From Deltaproteobacteria bacterium (lineage in GTDB: Bacteria; Desulfobacterota; Desulfobacteria; Desulfobacterales; SURF-15), in the NCBI GenBank assembly GCA_019309565.1, contig JAFDFZ010000045.1, positions 1 to 34,304 of the forward strand: a stretch of DNA of 34,304 bases, given 5' to 3'. A program made the position numbers and the translations under genes. The number at the start of each line of letters is the position of its first letter. Within the stretch, counting starts at the first letter, position 1. Positions 1 through 8,285 of the stretch are shown piece by piece. The notes beneath the pieces were generated by a model. That model ran no database searches. It saw only the letters and a program-made list of their open reading frames with translations, and was not told where the DNA came from.

Positions 1-282
1 CCCCAGCCAGAACCCATCGACACAAACCTCATGTAAAGGAAACTCCTGTTTAAAGCAATCTTTTGTCCAGGGCCCGCATCCCATCTCATAGCATCCCCCG
101 GGTACCCAAACAAACTCCATGCCGGTTATGGGATCCTGCCATGTCTTAATGGGTTTTACCACCTTTCGGGGTGGCTGAGCAGGCGTGATATCCGACTTCT
201 CTGTAAAAGCAGTGCATTGGACAAAATAAATCCCAATAATTAGGCTTAAGAAGAAAAAAATAAGACGCTTTGCTTCAGACAT
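1..282 (-). CDS. Sulfatase-modifying-factor (FGE/SUMF1)-like exported protein, C-terminus cut by window edge
   Basis: Reading the minus strand from the ATG at 282 gives 94 codons without a stop up to the window edge. The start has a hydrophobic segment (about residues 6-20) ending in VQC, so a signal peptide or weak lipoprotein signal is likely. Residues 52-94 (MEFVWVPGGCYEMG, then HEVCVDGFWLG) match the opening of the formylglycine-generating-enzyme / SUMF1 fold, in which 'F.W.PGG.F.MG' and 'E.P.H.V.VD.F.I.' are hallmark pieces. Family members install formylglycine on sulfatases or, very often in bacteria, have drifted to other roles. Only the first third is visible, so the catalytic cysteines cannot be judged. 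The ribosome binding site is poor (an AGG directly before the ATG). Confidence 0.75.
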   Translation of the reverse strand, partial: MSEAKRLIFFFLSLIIGIYFVQCTAFTEKSDITPAQPPRKVVKPIKTWQDPITGMEFVWVPGGCYEMGCGPWTKDCFKQEFPLHEVCVDGFWLG

Positions 283-327
283 CCTAATAAATATATTGTT
301 TCTCAAGCTTCACCCCCCTATTTTTAT

Positions 328-651
328 GAAATGCCTTATATGATGGCGTAGAATGAAATATTTAAAGGCAAAATACATCTTACCATCCTTCGATGACGGC
401 ACAATGTGAGTCAACACAGCAGTTGAATAAATTAAATAGTAACATGATCTGGGCACATAGTTTATCATTATCCTATAATTATTTTTTTTGAGTCGTTTTG
501 CAACAACGGGATCAACAAATCGCTTAAACCAGAACTATCAACGTGCTGCGCTACTTAGCGCCACTTCCCTTGTGCCTTAAGCTCGATGTTTCCGATTGGA
601 TGACCGCTCTCAATAGCTTCGGGTGTAATTATTTTGCCTTTAGAAATTTTA
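328..651 (+). repeat. R1 dispersed element, copy 1
   Basis: Two blocks match the reverse complement of 13841-14057. Positions 328-405 align without gaps to 14057-13980 with 70 of 78 bases identical by hand count. Positions 526-651 align more loosely to 13960-13841, including TTCCCTTGTGCC, TCGATGTTTC and GGTGTAATTATTTTGCC. This copy has roughly 105 nt more between the blocks than copy 2. Its ends carry the inverted motif TTTAAAGGCAAAATA (361-375) and ATTATTTTGCCTTTA. No coding frame spans it. It is best described as a non-autonomous, MITE-like element that has diverged since duplication. Confidence 0.7.
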
Positions 652-718
652 CCCCGTTGTTTTAAAACCGCTTAAAGGGTGCAGCCGTTAAATACTTTAT
701 AGATAGGGATTAATTGCA

Positions 719-743
719 ATTTTACTATGTGATTTATGCAACT
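719..743 (+). repeat. R5 short repeat, copy 1
   Basis: A 25-nt stretch (ATTTTACTATGTGATTTATG then CAACT) that recurs at 2028-2052 with only three differences, all transitions. No function is evident. Both copies lie in non-coding DNA. Confidence 0.5.
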
Positions 744-1266
744 ACGGGGTTTATTTGACTTGAGATCCATTGGCAATTTTACGATAAAAGCTGTGCGAAA
801 CTTAATTTTTTTTCTTGTAAGATTAACATTTTTACCCGATCTTTCAACTAAAAAGCACCAACTGCCAAGTATGCGTTCAGCTTCTTGGACCATGTAAGCC
901 CTGAGGAATTTGCCAGAAAAAGGGCCATAAACCTGGCCTCTTTACAGGGGGTTAAACAGGTTAACCGCATAATTATTTCGCACCTAAACGCCCATAGTAT
1001 CCACTTGAAATGCGAATTATTTTAGCTGGAACCTAAAAATCGGATCAAAAACCGGTTAAAGAAAATTCCTTATCGCATTAAACCCTTGTTAAATTACTTT
1101 AAATTCAACAAGATAAATACCCATATCGCTTCATGTAAAATTTATTGCCGAAACGGTATCTGCAATGAGGCACGTTCCTTGCTTTTATAGAGAACAACAA
1201 GCATATGATGATTCCTTACTTTTTGGATGCTGCTATCATTATTTTTATTACATGGAGGACATTGTT

Positions 1267-1671
1267 ATGAAACAATTGATCAAAAAGCAATTTATTCTTT
1301 TCCTTTTAATAGGAGTTTTTATCGTTCCGATTTCGGAATCAATTGCCATGATGGGCATGATGGGCGGTCATGGTTCAGGCGGTGGCGGCATGGGTGGTTG
1401 GGGCTTTGGTGGTGGCATGGGCGATCACATGGGAGGAGGTATGGGATGGGGTACCCAGGGACCTCAGTATAACAGAGAGCTTATGACTGCCAGGGATGCT
1501 GAAAACCTAGCCAGGGAATATATGGACAGACACACCTCAGAGCCCTATAGATTAGGAAATATCAGGAATTCCGAAACCTATTATATGATTGAAATCCTCC
1601 GCCCGGACGGTGAGTTAATGGGACGGCTGCTTGTGGATAAGCAAACTGGAAATATCCATTCGCTTCGATAA
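1267..1671 (+). CDS. Exported Met/Gly/His-rich protein with PepSY-like C-terminal domain
   Basis: 134 residues from the ATG at 1267, which follows a good ribosome binding site (GGAGGA about 8 nt upstream). An upstream in-frame ATG at 1165 would give an N-terminus that is not signal-like. Residues 1-27 are a typical Sec signal peptide (KK, hydrophobic core, cleavage after SIA). Residues 28-70 are almost entirely Gly and Met with a few His and Trp (MMGMMGGHG, MGDHMGGGMGWG), a composition seen in periplasmic proteins that handle soft metals such as copper. Residues about 75-134 (TARDAENLAREYM, YYMIEILRPDGE, GRLLVDKQTGNIHSL) resemble one PepSY-type repeat, a small periplasmic fold often linked to peptidase inhibition or cell-envelope sensing. 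It stands alone. Its role is unknown; metal handling is inference from composition. Confidence 0.75.
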   Translation: MKQLIKKQFILFLLIGVFIVPISESIAMMGMMGGHGSGGGGMGGWGFGGGMGDHMGGGMGWGTQGPQYNRELMTARDAENLAREYMDRHTSEPYRLGNIRNSETYYMIEILRPDGELMGRLLVDKQTGNIHSLR

Positions 1672-1780
1672 TTCGGCAGATGGCGGAACGTTTAGATGCA
1701 GGCACTGTCGGATTGGCAGAAGGGATGATTGAATAAGACAAAAGGCGGTGTGAAAGAGGCTACAATTGCTCGCGCTTGTG

Positions 1781-1803
1781 GAGGGTGGCTTTTTACCACC
1801 CTC
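1781..1803. terminator. Hairpin between convergent genes
   Basis: Perfect 8-bp stem GAGGGTGG/CCACCCTC with a 7-nt loop, followed by ATAATTTTAAAATT. The position between convergent genes suits termination. The downstream tract is AT-rich rather than pure T, so efficiency is uncertain. Confidence 0.5.
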
Positions 1804-2027
1804 ATAATTTTAAAATTGAAAGAAAAACTCCCCAGCCGTTCAATTGCTCAGTGAAAGGAATGGAAAGTCTGGTGCTTTTCGATACGGCGTATTACAGGTT
1901 CAGGCTGATTGTTTGACCGGCCGTCTTTAAGTAATACCTGAAGAGTTCTGCCTTCTAAACCCCGATGTTGTAAAATCCCCCTCCAAAGGCACAGATGTCA
2001 GGTATTGATAAATCATGCTTAGAGGCC

Positions 2028-2052
2028 ATTTTGCTATATGATTTATGCGACT
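2028..2052 (+). repeat. R5 short repeat, copy 2
   Basis: Matches 719-743 at 22 of 25 positions, and all three differences are transitions. One arm of the inverted repeat 2008-2046 overlaps it. Confidence 0.5.
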
Positions 2053-2057
2053 GATGG

Positions 2058-2876
2058 CTAAACCCTCGGTGTCTTTCGAAGCAACTGCCCGTATCCCTCT
2101 ACAGGATCGTTTATGCCCAGCAGTTTCATCAGATGCCAGGCGGTGGCTTGATTTGAAGTTACCACAGGTTTGCCGGAATCGTGCTCAATTTCCTCGATGA
2201 CATCGGAGCATCTGAAGTTGGTGCAGGTGATGAAGATTCCGTCCGCCTCTGGAACCACAGCCTCCATTGCCACCTGATAGGCCTGAGAGGGTTTTGTAGC
2301 CCCCATTTCGTATAGATCTTCTATTCCCAGTCCAACCACCTTGAGGACCTCAAACCCGGAATCCTCGTAAAAGATTCTGAAGCGCTCATTTATTTCATCG
2401 ATATAGGGACCGGCAATGACAATCTTTTTGAAACCCATAAATCTCATGGCTTCTTCGGCTGCCGTTGCAGTGGTCGTACAGGGAATACCTGAACTCTGAG
2501 ACTCCACGGCTCTTTTGCAACTGAACCCCTCAACGGCGGTTTCCATCATTTCAATCTCTTTCTTATCCCAGCCCGCTCCGCCCACAAGGGATCCTGCGGT
2601 GCACGCAAAGGCTATGGCCGATCGGTTGCCGAGCACCGGCGATGAAAGCCCTTCGGCCAGCAGTCTTGCGGCATTTCCAAGGGGTTCGCTTAACTTTGAA
2701 CACTCCTCTATGTTGACAACAGGGTCCATATGGATCCGGGTTTCTCTTACCTGAATATAATCAGGAATCATTCGACATATCTCCGGTGTCGGGTTAAGAT
2801 TCGGTCCTACAACGATAAGACCGATTCTTGCACGATAACCGTATGGAACCTCATAGAACGACTTTTTCTTTAACAT
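2058..2876 (-). CDS. Asp/Glu racemase superfamily enzyme, maleate cis-trans isomerase / arylmalonate decarboxylase-like
   Basis: 272 residues. The duplicated-lobe Asp/Glu racemase fold is shown by a first cysteine motif FACTAGS (Cys92), a second cysteine motif ITCTNFRC (Cys218), and the strongly diagnostic SNQATAWHLMKLLG segment (241-254) shared by maleate isomerases and arylmalonate decarboxylases. Arylmalonate decarboxylase keeps only the second cysteine. Both are present here, which favours an isomerase or racemase over a decarboxylase. The start has GGAGAGG about 10 nt upstream. It lies 35 nt after dctM1 as the last gene of the TRAP 1 operon, so its substrate is probably what that transporter imports, such as an unsaturated or substituted dicarboxylate. 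The exact substrate cannot be read from sequence. Confidence 0.85.
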   Translation of the reverse strand: MLKKKSFYEVPYGYRARIGLIVVGPNLNPTPEICRMIPDYIQVRETRIHMDPVVNIEECSKLSEPLGNAARLLAEGLSSPVLGNRSAIAFACTAGSLVGGAGWDKKEIEMMETAVEGFSCKRAVESQSSGIPCTTTATAAEEAMRFMGFKKIVIAGPYIDEINERFRIFYEDSGFEVLKVVGLGIEDLYEMGATKPSQAYQVAMEAVVPEADGIFITCTNFRCSDVIEEIEHDSGKPVVTSNQATAWHLMKLLGINDPVEGYGQLLRKTPRV

Positions 2877-2911
2877 ATCTTTCTACCTCTCCTTTCATGT
2901 CTTATTTGGTA

Positions 2912-4201
2912 TCAGTAACCAAAAATCCTCGGAAACCAGGTGGTCACCCCCGGCCAGAACGCCACCAGGAGGATGACGGCAAACACCAGGAATAGAAACG
3001 GCCAGATTCCCTGGGAAGCTTCTTCGATCGTACAGTTGGCGATGGGACACACGATAAAGAGTCCCAGAGCCACGGGTGGAGTTATCAGAGCGATCTGAAC
3101 GGTCATAACCACCAGCAGCCCAAAATGGTGCGGCTCGATTCCATAACTATGGGCCACGGGACCGAATACGGGAACCAGCATGATCATCGTGGCAACCGCT
3201 TCTAAAACAAATCCAAGCAGCAGTAAAAATAAAATGGACAGAACCAAAAAAACCTGGGCAGAGGAGGTAAACTGGAACAGGAACTGGGCGACCTTTTGGG
3301 GAATCTGGTGTGTGATCAATATCCACGAGACCACTTTTGCCGTAGCCAGCAACATAAAGACGATGGCGCTTGTCCTGCAACTGTTCAAAAAACACCGGCA
3401 TATATCCCTTATCCCGAGTTTTCGCGTCACCACCGTGCCCACCAATAGAGCATAGCTTACTGCCACGGCCCCTGCCTCGGTGGGCGTGAATACCCCGCCG
3501 ATGATTCCACCCAGGATGATGACCGGAACCATTAAACCCGGTATGGCCGCAACCAAGCGCCGCATCATTATGCGCCCACTAAAACCGCTTGAACTTACGG
3601 GAAACTCATACCTAAAAGACAAAGCATAGACCAGGCCCATCATTCCAAACCCGATGATACAACCCGGCACCGCTCCCAGCAAGAAAAGCCTGGCCACCGA
3701 AATACCGCCACCGTAAACATAAGCATAGATGAGCATGGCCACACTGGGAGGGATGATCGGCCCCATGATGGAGGATGCGGCGGTAATCACCGCAGAAAAC
3801 GTTCGAGTGTATCCCTGTCTTATCATGCTTGGCACCAGCATGGATCCAATGGCTGCCGTATCCGCCACTGCAACACCCGTAACCCCGGCAAAAAACATAC
3901 TCGCCAGAATGTTCACATATGCGAGACCTCCCTTTAAATGTCCGACAATACTGTCGGCAAGGTCCACCAGCCTGGGTAACATTCCGCCTCGACTCATCAA
4001 ATCCCCGGCCATGATGAAAAAAGGAATGGCCATCAGTGGAAACGAATCGATCCCACCGAATACCAGTGTCGGAAGAATGTTAAAGGGAACATGCTCGTTT
4101 ATCAAGATATAGGAGACTCCTGCAAGCCCGAGGCAAAATGCAACAGGAACCCCCATGAGGATGGTAACGACGAATACGGCCGATAAGATAAGCACTTTCA
4201 A
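2912..4201 (-). CDS. dctM: TRAP transporter large permease subunit (DctM family), system 1
   Basis: 429 residues, hydrophobic along its length, as expected for the 12-13-helix permease of TRAP (tripartite ATP-independent periplasmic) transporters that imports solute with Na+. Family signatures include GVPVAFCLGLAG near the N-terminus, PLMAIPFFIMAGDLM (about 55-69), TGVAVADTAAIGSMLVPSM (about 107-125), IMGPIIPPSVAMLIY (about 145-159) and GVFTPTEAGAVAVSYALLVG (about 236-255). The start codon is TTG (4201-4199) and overlaps the TGA stop of dctQ1 by 4 nt, so the two permease subunits are translationally coupled. Length is normal for the family. Confidence 0.95.
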   Translation of the reverse strand: MKVLILSAVFVVTILMGVPVAFCLGLAGVSYILINEHVPFNILPTLVFGGIDSFPLMAIPFFIMAGDLMSRGGMLPRLVDLADSIVGHLKGGLAYVNILASMFFAGVTGVAVADTAAIGSMLVPSMIRQGYTRTFSAVITAASSIMGPIIPPSVAMLIYAYVYGGGISVARLFLLGAVPGCIIGFGMMGLVYALSFRYEFPVSSSGFSGRIMMRRLVAAIPGLMVPVIILGGIIGGVFTPTEAGAVAVSYALLVGTVVTRKLGIRDICRCFLNSCRTSAIVFMLLATAKVVSWILITHQIPQKVAQFLFQFTSSAQVFLVLSILFLLLLGFVLEAVATMIMLVPVFGPVAHSYGIEPHHFGLLVVMTVQIALITPPVALGLFIVCPIANCTIEEASQGIWPFLFLVFAVILLVAFWPGVTTWFPRIFGY

Positions 4202-4692
4202 TCCTCGGTTTTGTCAAACGCTCCACGATTTGCAGGCGTATCAAAAAGCACGTTTCGGATATGTGGCAAAAGGAAAAAAATCATCAACACTGATCCTACA
4301 GGGATGGCCAAATAAAAATAGAACATCGAAACATCGATAGTAATGAACATCTGGTACCTCTGGGCGGGCAGGATTCTGATCCCTTCAATGCCCAGCGTCA
4401 CCAGGAAAATAATGATAAGGCCATATGCCGCGGCGTTGACAAACCTTCCCAGACAAGCTGGCAACCGTTTCACGACGACATTGATTCTGATATGAAGATC
4501 ATCCCGCACGGCCAAGGCGCTTCCCAAAAACACGATCCATACCATCAAGCAGCGGGAAAGCTCCTCGGTAAAAATCAGGGAATGTTTAAAAAGATAGCGT
4601 AAAACCACTTCGGTTGAAACAAGGGCAACAATCACCGCAGCCCCCAGTATAACGAGGGCCTCTATGATTCGTGAAACCAAACGATAAACCAT
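4198..4692 (-). CDS. dctQ: TRAP transporter small permease subunit (DctQ family), system 1
   Basis: 164 residues with four hydrophobic segments, at about 10-30, 45-65, 85-105 and 125-148. The DctQ hallmark EELSRCLMVWIVFLGSALAVRDDLHI (about 43-68) is clear. DctQ forms the membrane complex with DctM. The ATG at 4692 has GGAG about 8 nt upstream. The 82-nt gap to dctP1 contains an 11-bp perfect hairpin. The stop overlaps the TTG start of dctM1. Confidence 0.92.
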   Translation of the reverse strand: MVYRLVSRIIEALVILGAAVIVALVSTEVVLRYLFKHSLIFTEELSRCLMVWIVFLGSALAVRDDLHIRINVVVKRLPACLGRFVNAAAYGLIIIFLVTLGIEGIRILPAQRYQMFITIDVSMFYFYLAIPVGSVLMIFFLLPHIRNVLFDTPANRGAFDKTED

Positions 4693-4729
4693 ATTTTCTC
4701 CGATCGGCTTTGGGTGAGATCGGTGAGAA

Positions 4730-4759
4730 GGGACCTTTCCATCTCATCGGAAAGGTCCC
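4730..4759 (-). promoter_or_regulatory. Intercistronic hairpin between dctP1 and dctQ1
   Basis: Perfect 11-bp stem GGGACCTTTCC/GGAAAGGTCCC with an 8-nt loop, just after the dctP1 stop and before the dctQ1 ribosome binding site. No T-run follows on the minus strand. A role in mRNA 3'-end protection or partial termination would let the binding protein be made in excess over the membrane subunits. TRAP operon 2 has a comparable hairpin at the same place. Confidence 0.6.
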
Positions 4760-4774
4760 AGGGCGGTATACCCG

Positions 4775-5776
4775 CTATTTATTGAAGAAAATCAACATAT
4801 CCACAAGTTCCTGGCCTTTTGGCCCAAAGCCTTTGATGGCCGATGGATATACCTTCTGAGCAATCTTTCTGAACTCAGCCTTTGTTGCTTCCGGCACATC
4901 GTTGATCTTAAGCCCCGCTGCCGCCAATTTCTTCATCACCGCCTGGTTGTCTTTTGCGTTTACGGCGCGCTGCCATATGGAGGCTTTCTGTGCTGCAATC
5001 TTTACGGCAAGCTGAAGCTCCTCTGGCAGCCGGTTCATGGAAATTTTGCTCATCAGCACGTTACCGGGTTCGTTAACATGGGCGGTTAAAGAATAATACT
5101 TTTGAACCTCGTGTAGCTTGCCAAGGTACACCATAGCGGGTGGATTTTCCTGGGCATCCACCACCCCTTGTTGAAGCGCCTGATACAGCTCGGTCCATCC
5201 CATGGGCGTTGGTGCTGCTCCCAGTGCTTTAAAAAAGGAAACATGCACCTTTGCCGGCAGACAGCGGATCTTGAGCCCTTTCATATCGGCAAGCTGATTG
5301 ATCGGTCGCACGTTGTTTGATACATGCCGAAATCCGTTATCCCACCATCCAACCACTTCAAACCCCTTTTCCGAAAGCCTCTGCCCGAGATACTGGCCAA
5401 ATGGACCGTCCAGAGCCTGGAACATGGTCTCGGTATCTTTCCACAGATAAGGAAGAACCGTGATGCCCAGCTCAGGCACATGACGGGTGACATGGCCGGT
5501 TCCCGAGAGAACAAAATCAACCGTTCCGGCCTTTGCCATCTCCAGGCACTCTCGAATTTTACCCAAGGCACCGGAGTGGTAAACCTGAATTTCCACCTGG
5601 CCGTTTGTAATTTCAGCCGTCATTTTCTTGAATTCTTCGGCGGCTCTTCCCCATGAGTGATCTTTGGATACGGGATTTGCAAACTTAAAAGTGTATTTCG
5701 CCGCCTCTACGGCCACCGCGTTAAAACTCAGCATAAACACCACAATGACGATTAGAGCAAATGATTTCCTTGTCAT
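4775..5776 (-). CDS. dctP: TRAP transporter substrate-binding protein (DctP family), system 1
   Basis: 333 residues with a signal peptide (about 1-25, cleavage after VEA). The mature protein has the DctP pattern: FANPVSKDHSWGRAAEEF, then VEIQVYHSGALGKIRECLEM, then LKGLKIRCLPA-type text. Two arginines that hold substrate carboxylates in this family are in place: Arg150 (DNGFRH) and Arg171 (GLKIR), followed by ALGAAPTPMGWTELYQALQQGVVDAQENPP. The ligand is therefore probably an organic acid. The start has GGAGGG about 9 nt upstream. It is the first gene of dctP-dctQ-dctM-racemase and lies downstream of the GntR gene on the same strand. Confidence 0.93.
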   Translation of the reverse strand: MTRKSFALIVIVVFMLSFNAVAVEAAKYTFKFANPVSKDHSWGRAAEEFKKMTAEITNGQVEIQVYHSGALGKIRECLEMAKAGTVDFVLSGTGHVTRHVPELGITVLPYLWKDTETMFQALDGPFGQYLGQRLSEKGFEVVGWWDNGFRHVSNNVRPINQLADMKGLKIRCLPAKVHVSFFKALGAAPTPMGWTELYQALQQGVVDAQENPPAMVYLGKLHEVQKYYSLTAHVNEPGNVLMSKISMNRLPEELQLAVKIAAQKASIWQRAVNAKDNQAVMKKLAAAGLKINDVPEATKAEFRKIAQKVYPSAIKGFGPKGQELVDMLIFFNK

Positions 5777-6034
5777 GACTCAAGCCCTCCTTATCTTAAA
5801 GGTTCTTAACTTGCCTTTTCCGCTTCTTAGTGGAAAAGACGCTCATAACCGGTCCTGCTAATAAGATGAAAGCGCTGCTCTATTAGTTGCACGTTTCTGC
5901 ATGTTCCCTTTGCTTTTCATATCAATTGTTCGCAGTGGTCAGACCCTTTTTTCATGCTCCCACCGGGGGTCTATATTCATATATTTACGAGTTTCGCTGT
6001 GCTGAGAAGAAAAAGAAAGAGGTTTGATTCAATG

Positions 6035-6787
6035 TCATCCCCTCGGAATATCGACCCGAAATTCAGATTTTCCCCTGGTATTCTCTTTAAGGAAGTTCTT
6101 AAAATAACCCTCCAGGCGTTCCCGGAACACATTATTGTGATGGATGATTTCTCTTTCCAGCAGATCCCAGTTATTCTGCTTCAACATTTCAATGATTTTA
6201 AAGTGCATCTGAACAGATTCGTTGATTTCTTCATAATGCGAAATAAACCAGACGCGTAAAGATTCGTTGTAGATCATGGACATGATTGTTTCCAGTTGAT
6301 GGTTTTTCGCTGCTTTGACCAAGGTTGAATGAAACTGCATATCCTTCATCACCAGTTCATATTCGTCATTTTTTTCGGCCAGCGTGCGCATCTCAACAGC
6401 AATTTGATGCAGTCTTTCAATTTCTTCTTCATCAATACGTTGTATGGCCAGAAATGCTGCATATCGTTCCAAAAACATACGGTTTTCAAGCAGCTCACGG
6501 ATAGACGGAAGATTCAGATCTTTGACGTAAAATCCGGTGTTGGCGATATTAACCACAAGCTTTTCCGCCTCCAGCCGAAGCAGCGCTTCGCGCAAAGGAG
6601 TGGATCCTACTGATAGCCGTCTTTGAAGCGCTTCTTTGTCTATATACGAGCCTGGTGATAATCTAAGTGTAACGATTTCCTGTTTAAGAATGTTGTAAGC
6701 TCTTGTTCGTAAGTTTTCTTTTTTGGGAAGCCATTGCTTCTTCTCTCTTTTTTGAATGGGTTTCTTCTTAATGTCAGATGGCTGCAT
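6035..6787 (-). CDS. GntR-family transcriptional regulator, FadR subfamily (FCD domain)
   Basis: 250 residues from the ATG at 6787. An in-frame TTG six bases earlier is possible, and neither has a clear ribosome binding site. Residues about 25-92 form the winged helix (RAYNILKQEIVTLRLSPGSY, then STPLREALLRLEAEKLV). Residues about 95-230 are an all-helical FCD effector domain with scattered His/Asp/Glu for metal and ligand binding. FadR-type regulators usually respond to small carboxylates. Its position upstream of TRAP system 1 on the same strand makes that operon its likely target. A 21-nt AT-rich palindrome in its own promoter suggests autoregulation. The N-terminus is Lys-rich for the first 25 residues. 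Confidence 0.88.
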   Translation of the reverse strand: MQPSDIKKKPIQKREKKQWLPKKENLRTRAYNILKQEIVTLRLSPGSYIDKEALQRRLSVGSTPLREALLRLEAEKLVVNIANTGFYVKDLNLPSIRELLENRMFLERYAAFLAIQRIDEEEIERLHQIAVEMRTLAEKNDEYELVMKDMQFHSTLVKAAKNHQLETIMSMIYNESLRVWFISHYEEINESVQMHFKIIEMLKQNNWDLLEREIIHHNNVFRERLEGYFKNFLKENTRGKSEFRVDIPRG

Positions 6788-6830
6788 AACCAACAGAGGA
6801 AGCTTTCATCATCAATGGATAATGTATTTG

Positions 6831-6867
6831 AAATATATTTAAAATATATTTTCATTGTTTTTGTCAA
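6831..6867 (-). promoter_or_regulatory. Promoter/operator of the GntR gene
   Basis: On the minus strand TTGACA (6867-6862) is followed 17 nt later by TTTTAA. The -10 region overlaps a perfect palindrome AAATATATTT-A-AAATATATTT (6831-6851). The layout fits a repressor site for the gene's own product. A half-site-like TAAATATAT occurs on the minus strand near 5988, in the dctP1 leader region. Confidence 0.5.
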
Positions 6868-7139
6868 TATTTTTTATTTCGAAAATATCCGAAGCCTTGC
6901 CCCGCAGACAGAATCTGCGCCCGAAGAAAATTCAGCGGCCTGTTAGCCTCGCGCATTACCCCGGATAGAAGAGGGGGGATGATTTGATATATGCATGCCA
7001 AGACGCATGTATCCCAGAACACAGCTATTTCGCAGGAGATGAAAATGTAAAAAATCTGTTGCGAAAAATGAAACCTTTGATAGGGTATGGATGTACTTAG
7101 AGCATTACAAAACGTAAAAGAACAGATGAAGGAGTGACC

Positions 7140-8210
7140 ATGGAAATCAAAGTGAACAAATCCAAGAAAATTGGCCAGAAGTATCGTCCGGATGATTCGG
7201 AGCTCGGGTTCGGAAAATACACGACCGATCATATGTTTTTGATGGATTACTTGAGCGAAAAGGGATGGTACGATGCCCGCATTGAGCCCTATGATTTCCT
7301 GCGGCTTGACCCCACAGCCATGGTGCTGCATTACAGCCAGGAGGTATTTGAGGGGCTCAAGGCCTATGCCCTGAAAGACGGTGGCATTGCGCTTTTCCGG
7401 CCGAATAAGAATATCGAGCGCATGAATGCATCGGCCAGAAGAATGGTGATGCCGGAGATCGATCCTGATTTGTGTATGAAGGCAATGACAGAATTGATTT
7501 TACTTGACCGTGACTGGCTTCCTAAATCCAAGGGAACCTCTCTTTACATTCGCCCCACGATGATCGCAAATGAACCGGCCCTGGGCGTAAAGCCTTCAAG
7601 TCAGTACCTTTTCTTTATCGTGTTGAGTCCCGTTGGCGCATATTACCCTGAGGGTTTCAGCCCGACGAAAATATATGTTTCCGATAAATATGCTCGTGCT
7701 GCAGAAGGAGGTGTTGGAGAGGCCAAAACTTCCGGAAACTATGCTCCCACTTTGTTGGTATCCACGCAAGCCGCTCAAAAAGGGTATACTCAGGTTTTAT
7801 GGCTGGACGCCAAAGAGCATAAATATGTGGAGGAAGTGGGCACAAGCAACATCTTCTTTTTTACAGAGGACGAACTGGTGACCCCGCCGCTTAGAGGGAC
7901 TATTCTGCCGGGTATCACCCGGGATTCTGTGATTCAGCTGGCCACACACTGGGGGGTTCGTGTCTCAGAGCGCCTTATCTCTATCGACGAGGTCATCGAA
8001 GGGTGCAAAAGCGGATCGTTAAAGGAGATGTTTGCAACCGGCACGGCGGCCGTCATATCGCCGGTGGGTCAAATCTCTTACAGGGACAAAGATTACAAGA
8101 TATCCGATGGCAATGTCGGGGAGTTATCCAAAAAACTCTTCGATGAAATTACCGGCATTCAGTACGGCCACAAGGAAGATCCGTTTGGCTGGCGGGTTCG
8201 TATCGACTGA
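7140..8210 (+). CDS. ilvE: Branched-chain amino-acid aminotransferase (class IV PLP enzyme)
   Basis: 356 residues from the ATG at 7140, with GAAGGAG 5-6 nt upstream. The GTG at 7134 lies inside that ribosome binding site and is rejected. The fold-IV pattern is clear: EVFEGLKAY (68-76), RMNASARRMVMP, catalytic lysine Lys196 in EAKTSGNYAPTLL, EEVGTSNIFF (231-240) and LRGTILPGITRDSV (251-264). The length matches the longer, BCAT2-like subgroup. It converts leucine, isoleucine and valine to and from their 2-oxo acids with glutamate as amino partner. A role in biosynthesis or in catabolism cannot be separated from sequence, and no ilv genes are adjacent. Confidence 0.92.
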   Translation: MEIKVNKSKKIGQKYRPDDSELGFGKYTTDHMFLMDYLSEKGWYDARIEPYDFLRLDPTAMVLHYSQEVFEGLKAYALKDGGIALFRPNKNIERMNASARRMVMPEIDPDLCMKAMTELILLDRDWLPKSKGTSLYIRPTMIANEPALGVKPSSQYLFFIVLSPVGAYYPEGFSPTKIYVSDKYARAAEGGVGEAKTSGNYAPTLLVSTQAAQKGYTQVLWLDAKEHKYVEEVGTSNIFFFTEDELVTPPLRGTILPGITRDSVIQLATHWGVRVSERLISIDEVIEGCKSGSLKEMFATGTAAVISPVGQISYRDKDYKISDGNVGELSKKLFDEITGIQYGHKEDPFGWRVRID

Positions 8211-8285
8211 GTTACTAGCGAAGCTTTGCTTCAGACAGACAAGTGACTGCTCCGCATTAACTCACGGCTTGGGAAAAACCGAATC

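Larger units (their letters stand above)
283..1266. other. Long gene-poor region
   Basis: About 980 nt between the FGE-like gene (minus) and the exported Met/Gly-rich protein (plus). It holds a repeat element (328-651) whose second copy is at 13841-14057, and one copy of a 25-nt repeat (719-743) that recurs at 2028-2052. The rest is AT-rich with short open frames that have no start signal, no ribosome binding site and no family resemblance. It looks like decayed or mobile-element-derived sequence plus the divergent promoter region of the two flanking genes. Confidence 0.6.
1672..2057. other. Convergent intergenic region
   Basis: 386 nt between two convergent genes. It contains a terminator-like hairpin (1781-1803), a 9-bp inverted repeat ATAAATCAT/ATGATTTAT (2008-2016 and 2038-2046), and the second copy of the 25-nt repeat (2028-2052). 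No credible coding frame was seen. Confidence 0.5.

Noticed and set aside
672-893. Minus-strand 73-residue reading frame
   Set aside because: No ribosome binding site, no family resemblance, and it lies just beyond a diverged repeat in AT-rich DNA.
852-1025. Plus-strand open frame with protein-like text (FLDHVSPEEFARKRAINLAS)
   Set aside because: No start codon, preceded by an in-frame stop, and no recognisable family. It may be a decayed gene end but cannot be supported.
6864-7331. Minus-strand 155-residue frame over the start of ilvE
   Set aside because: Overlaps the certain aminotransferase start region antisense and has no recognisable domain.
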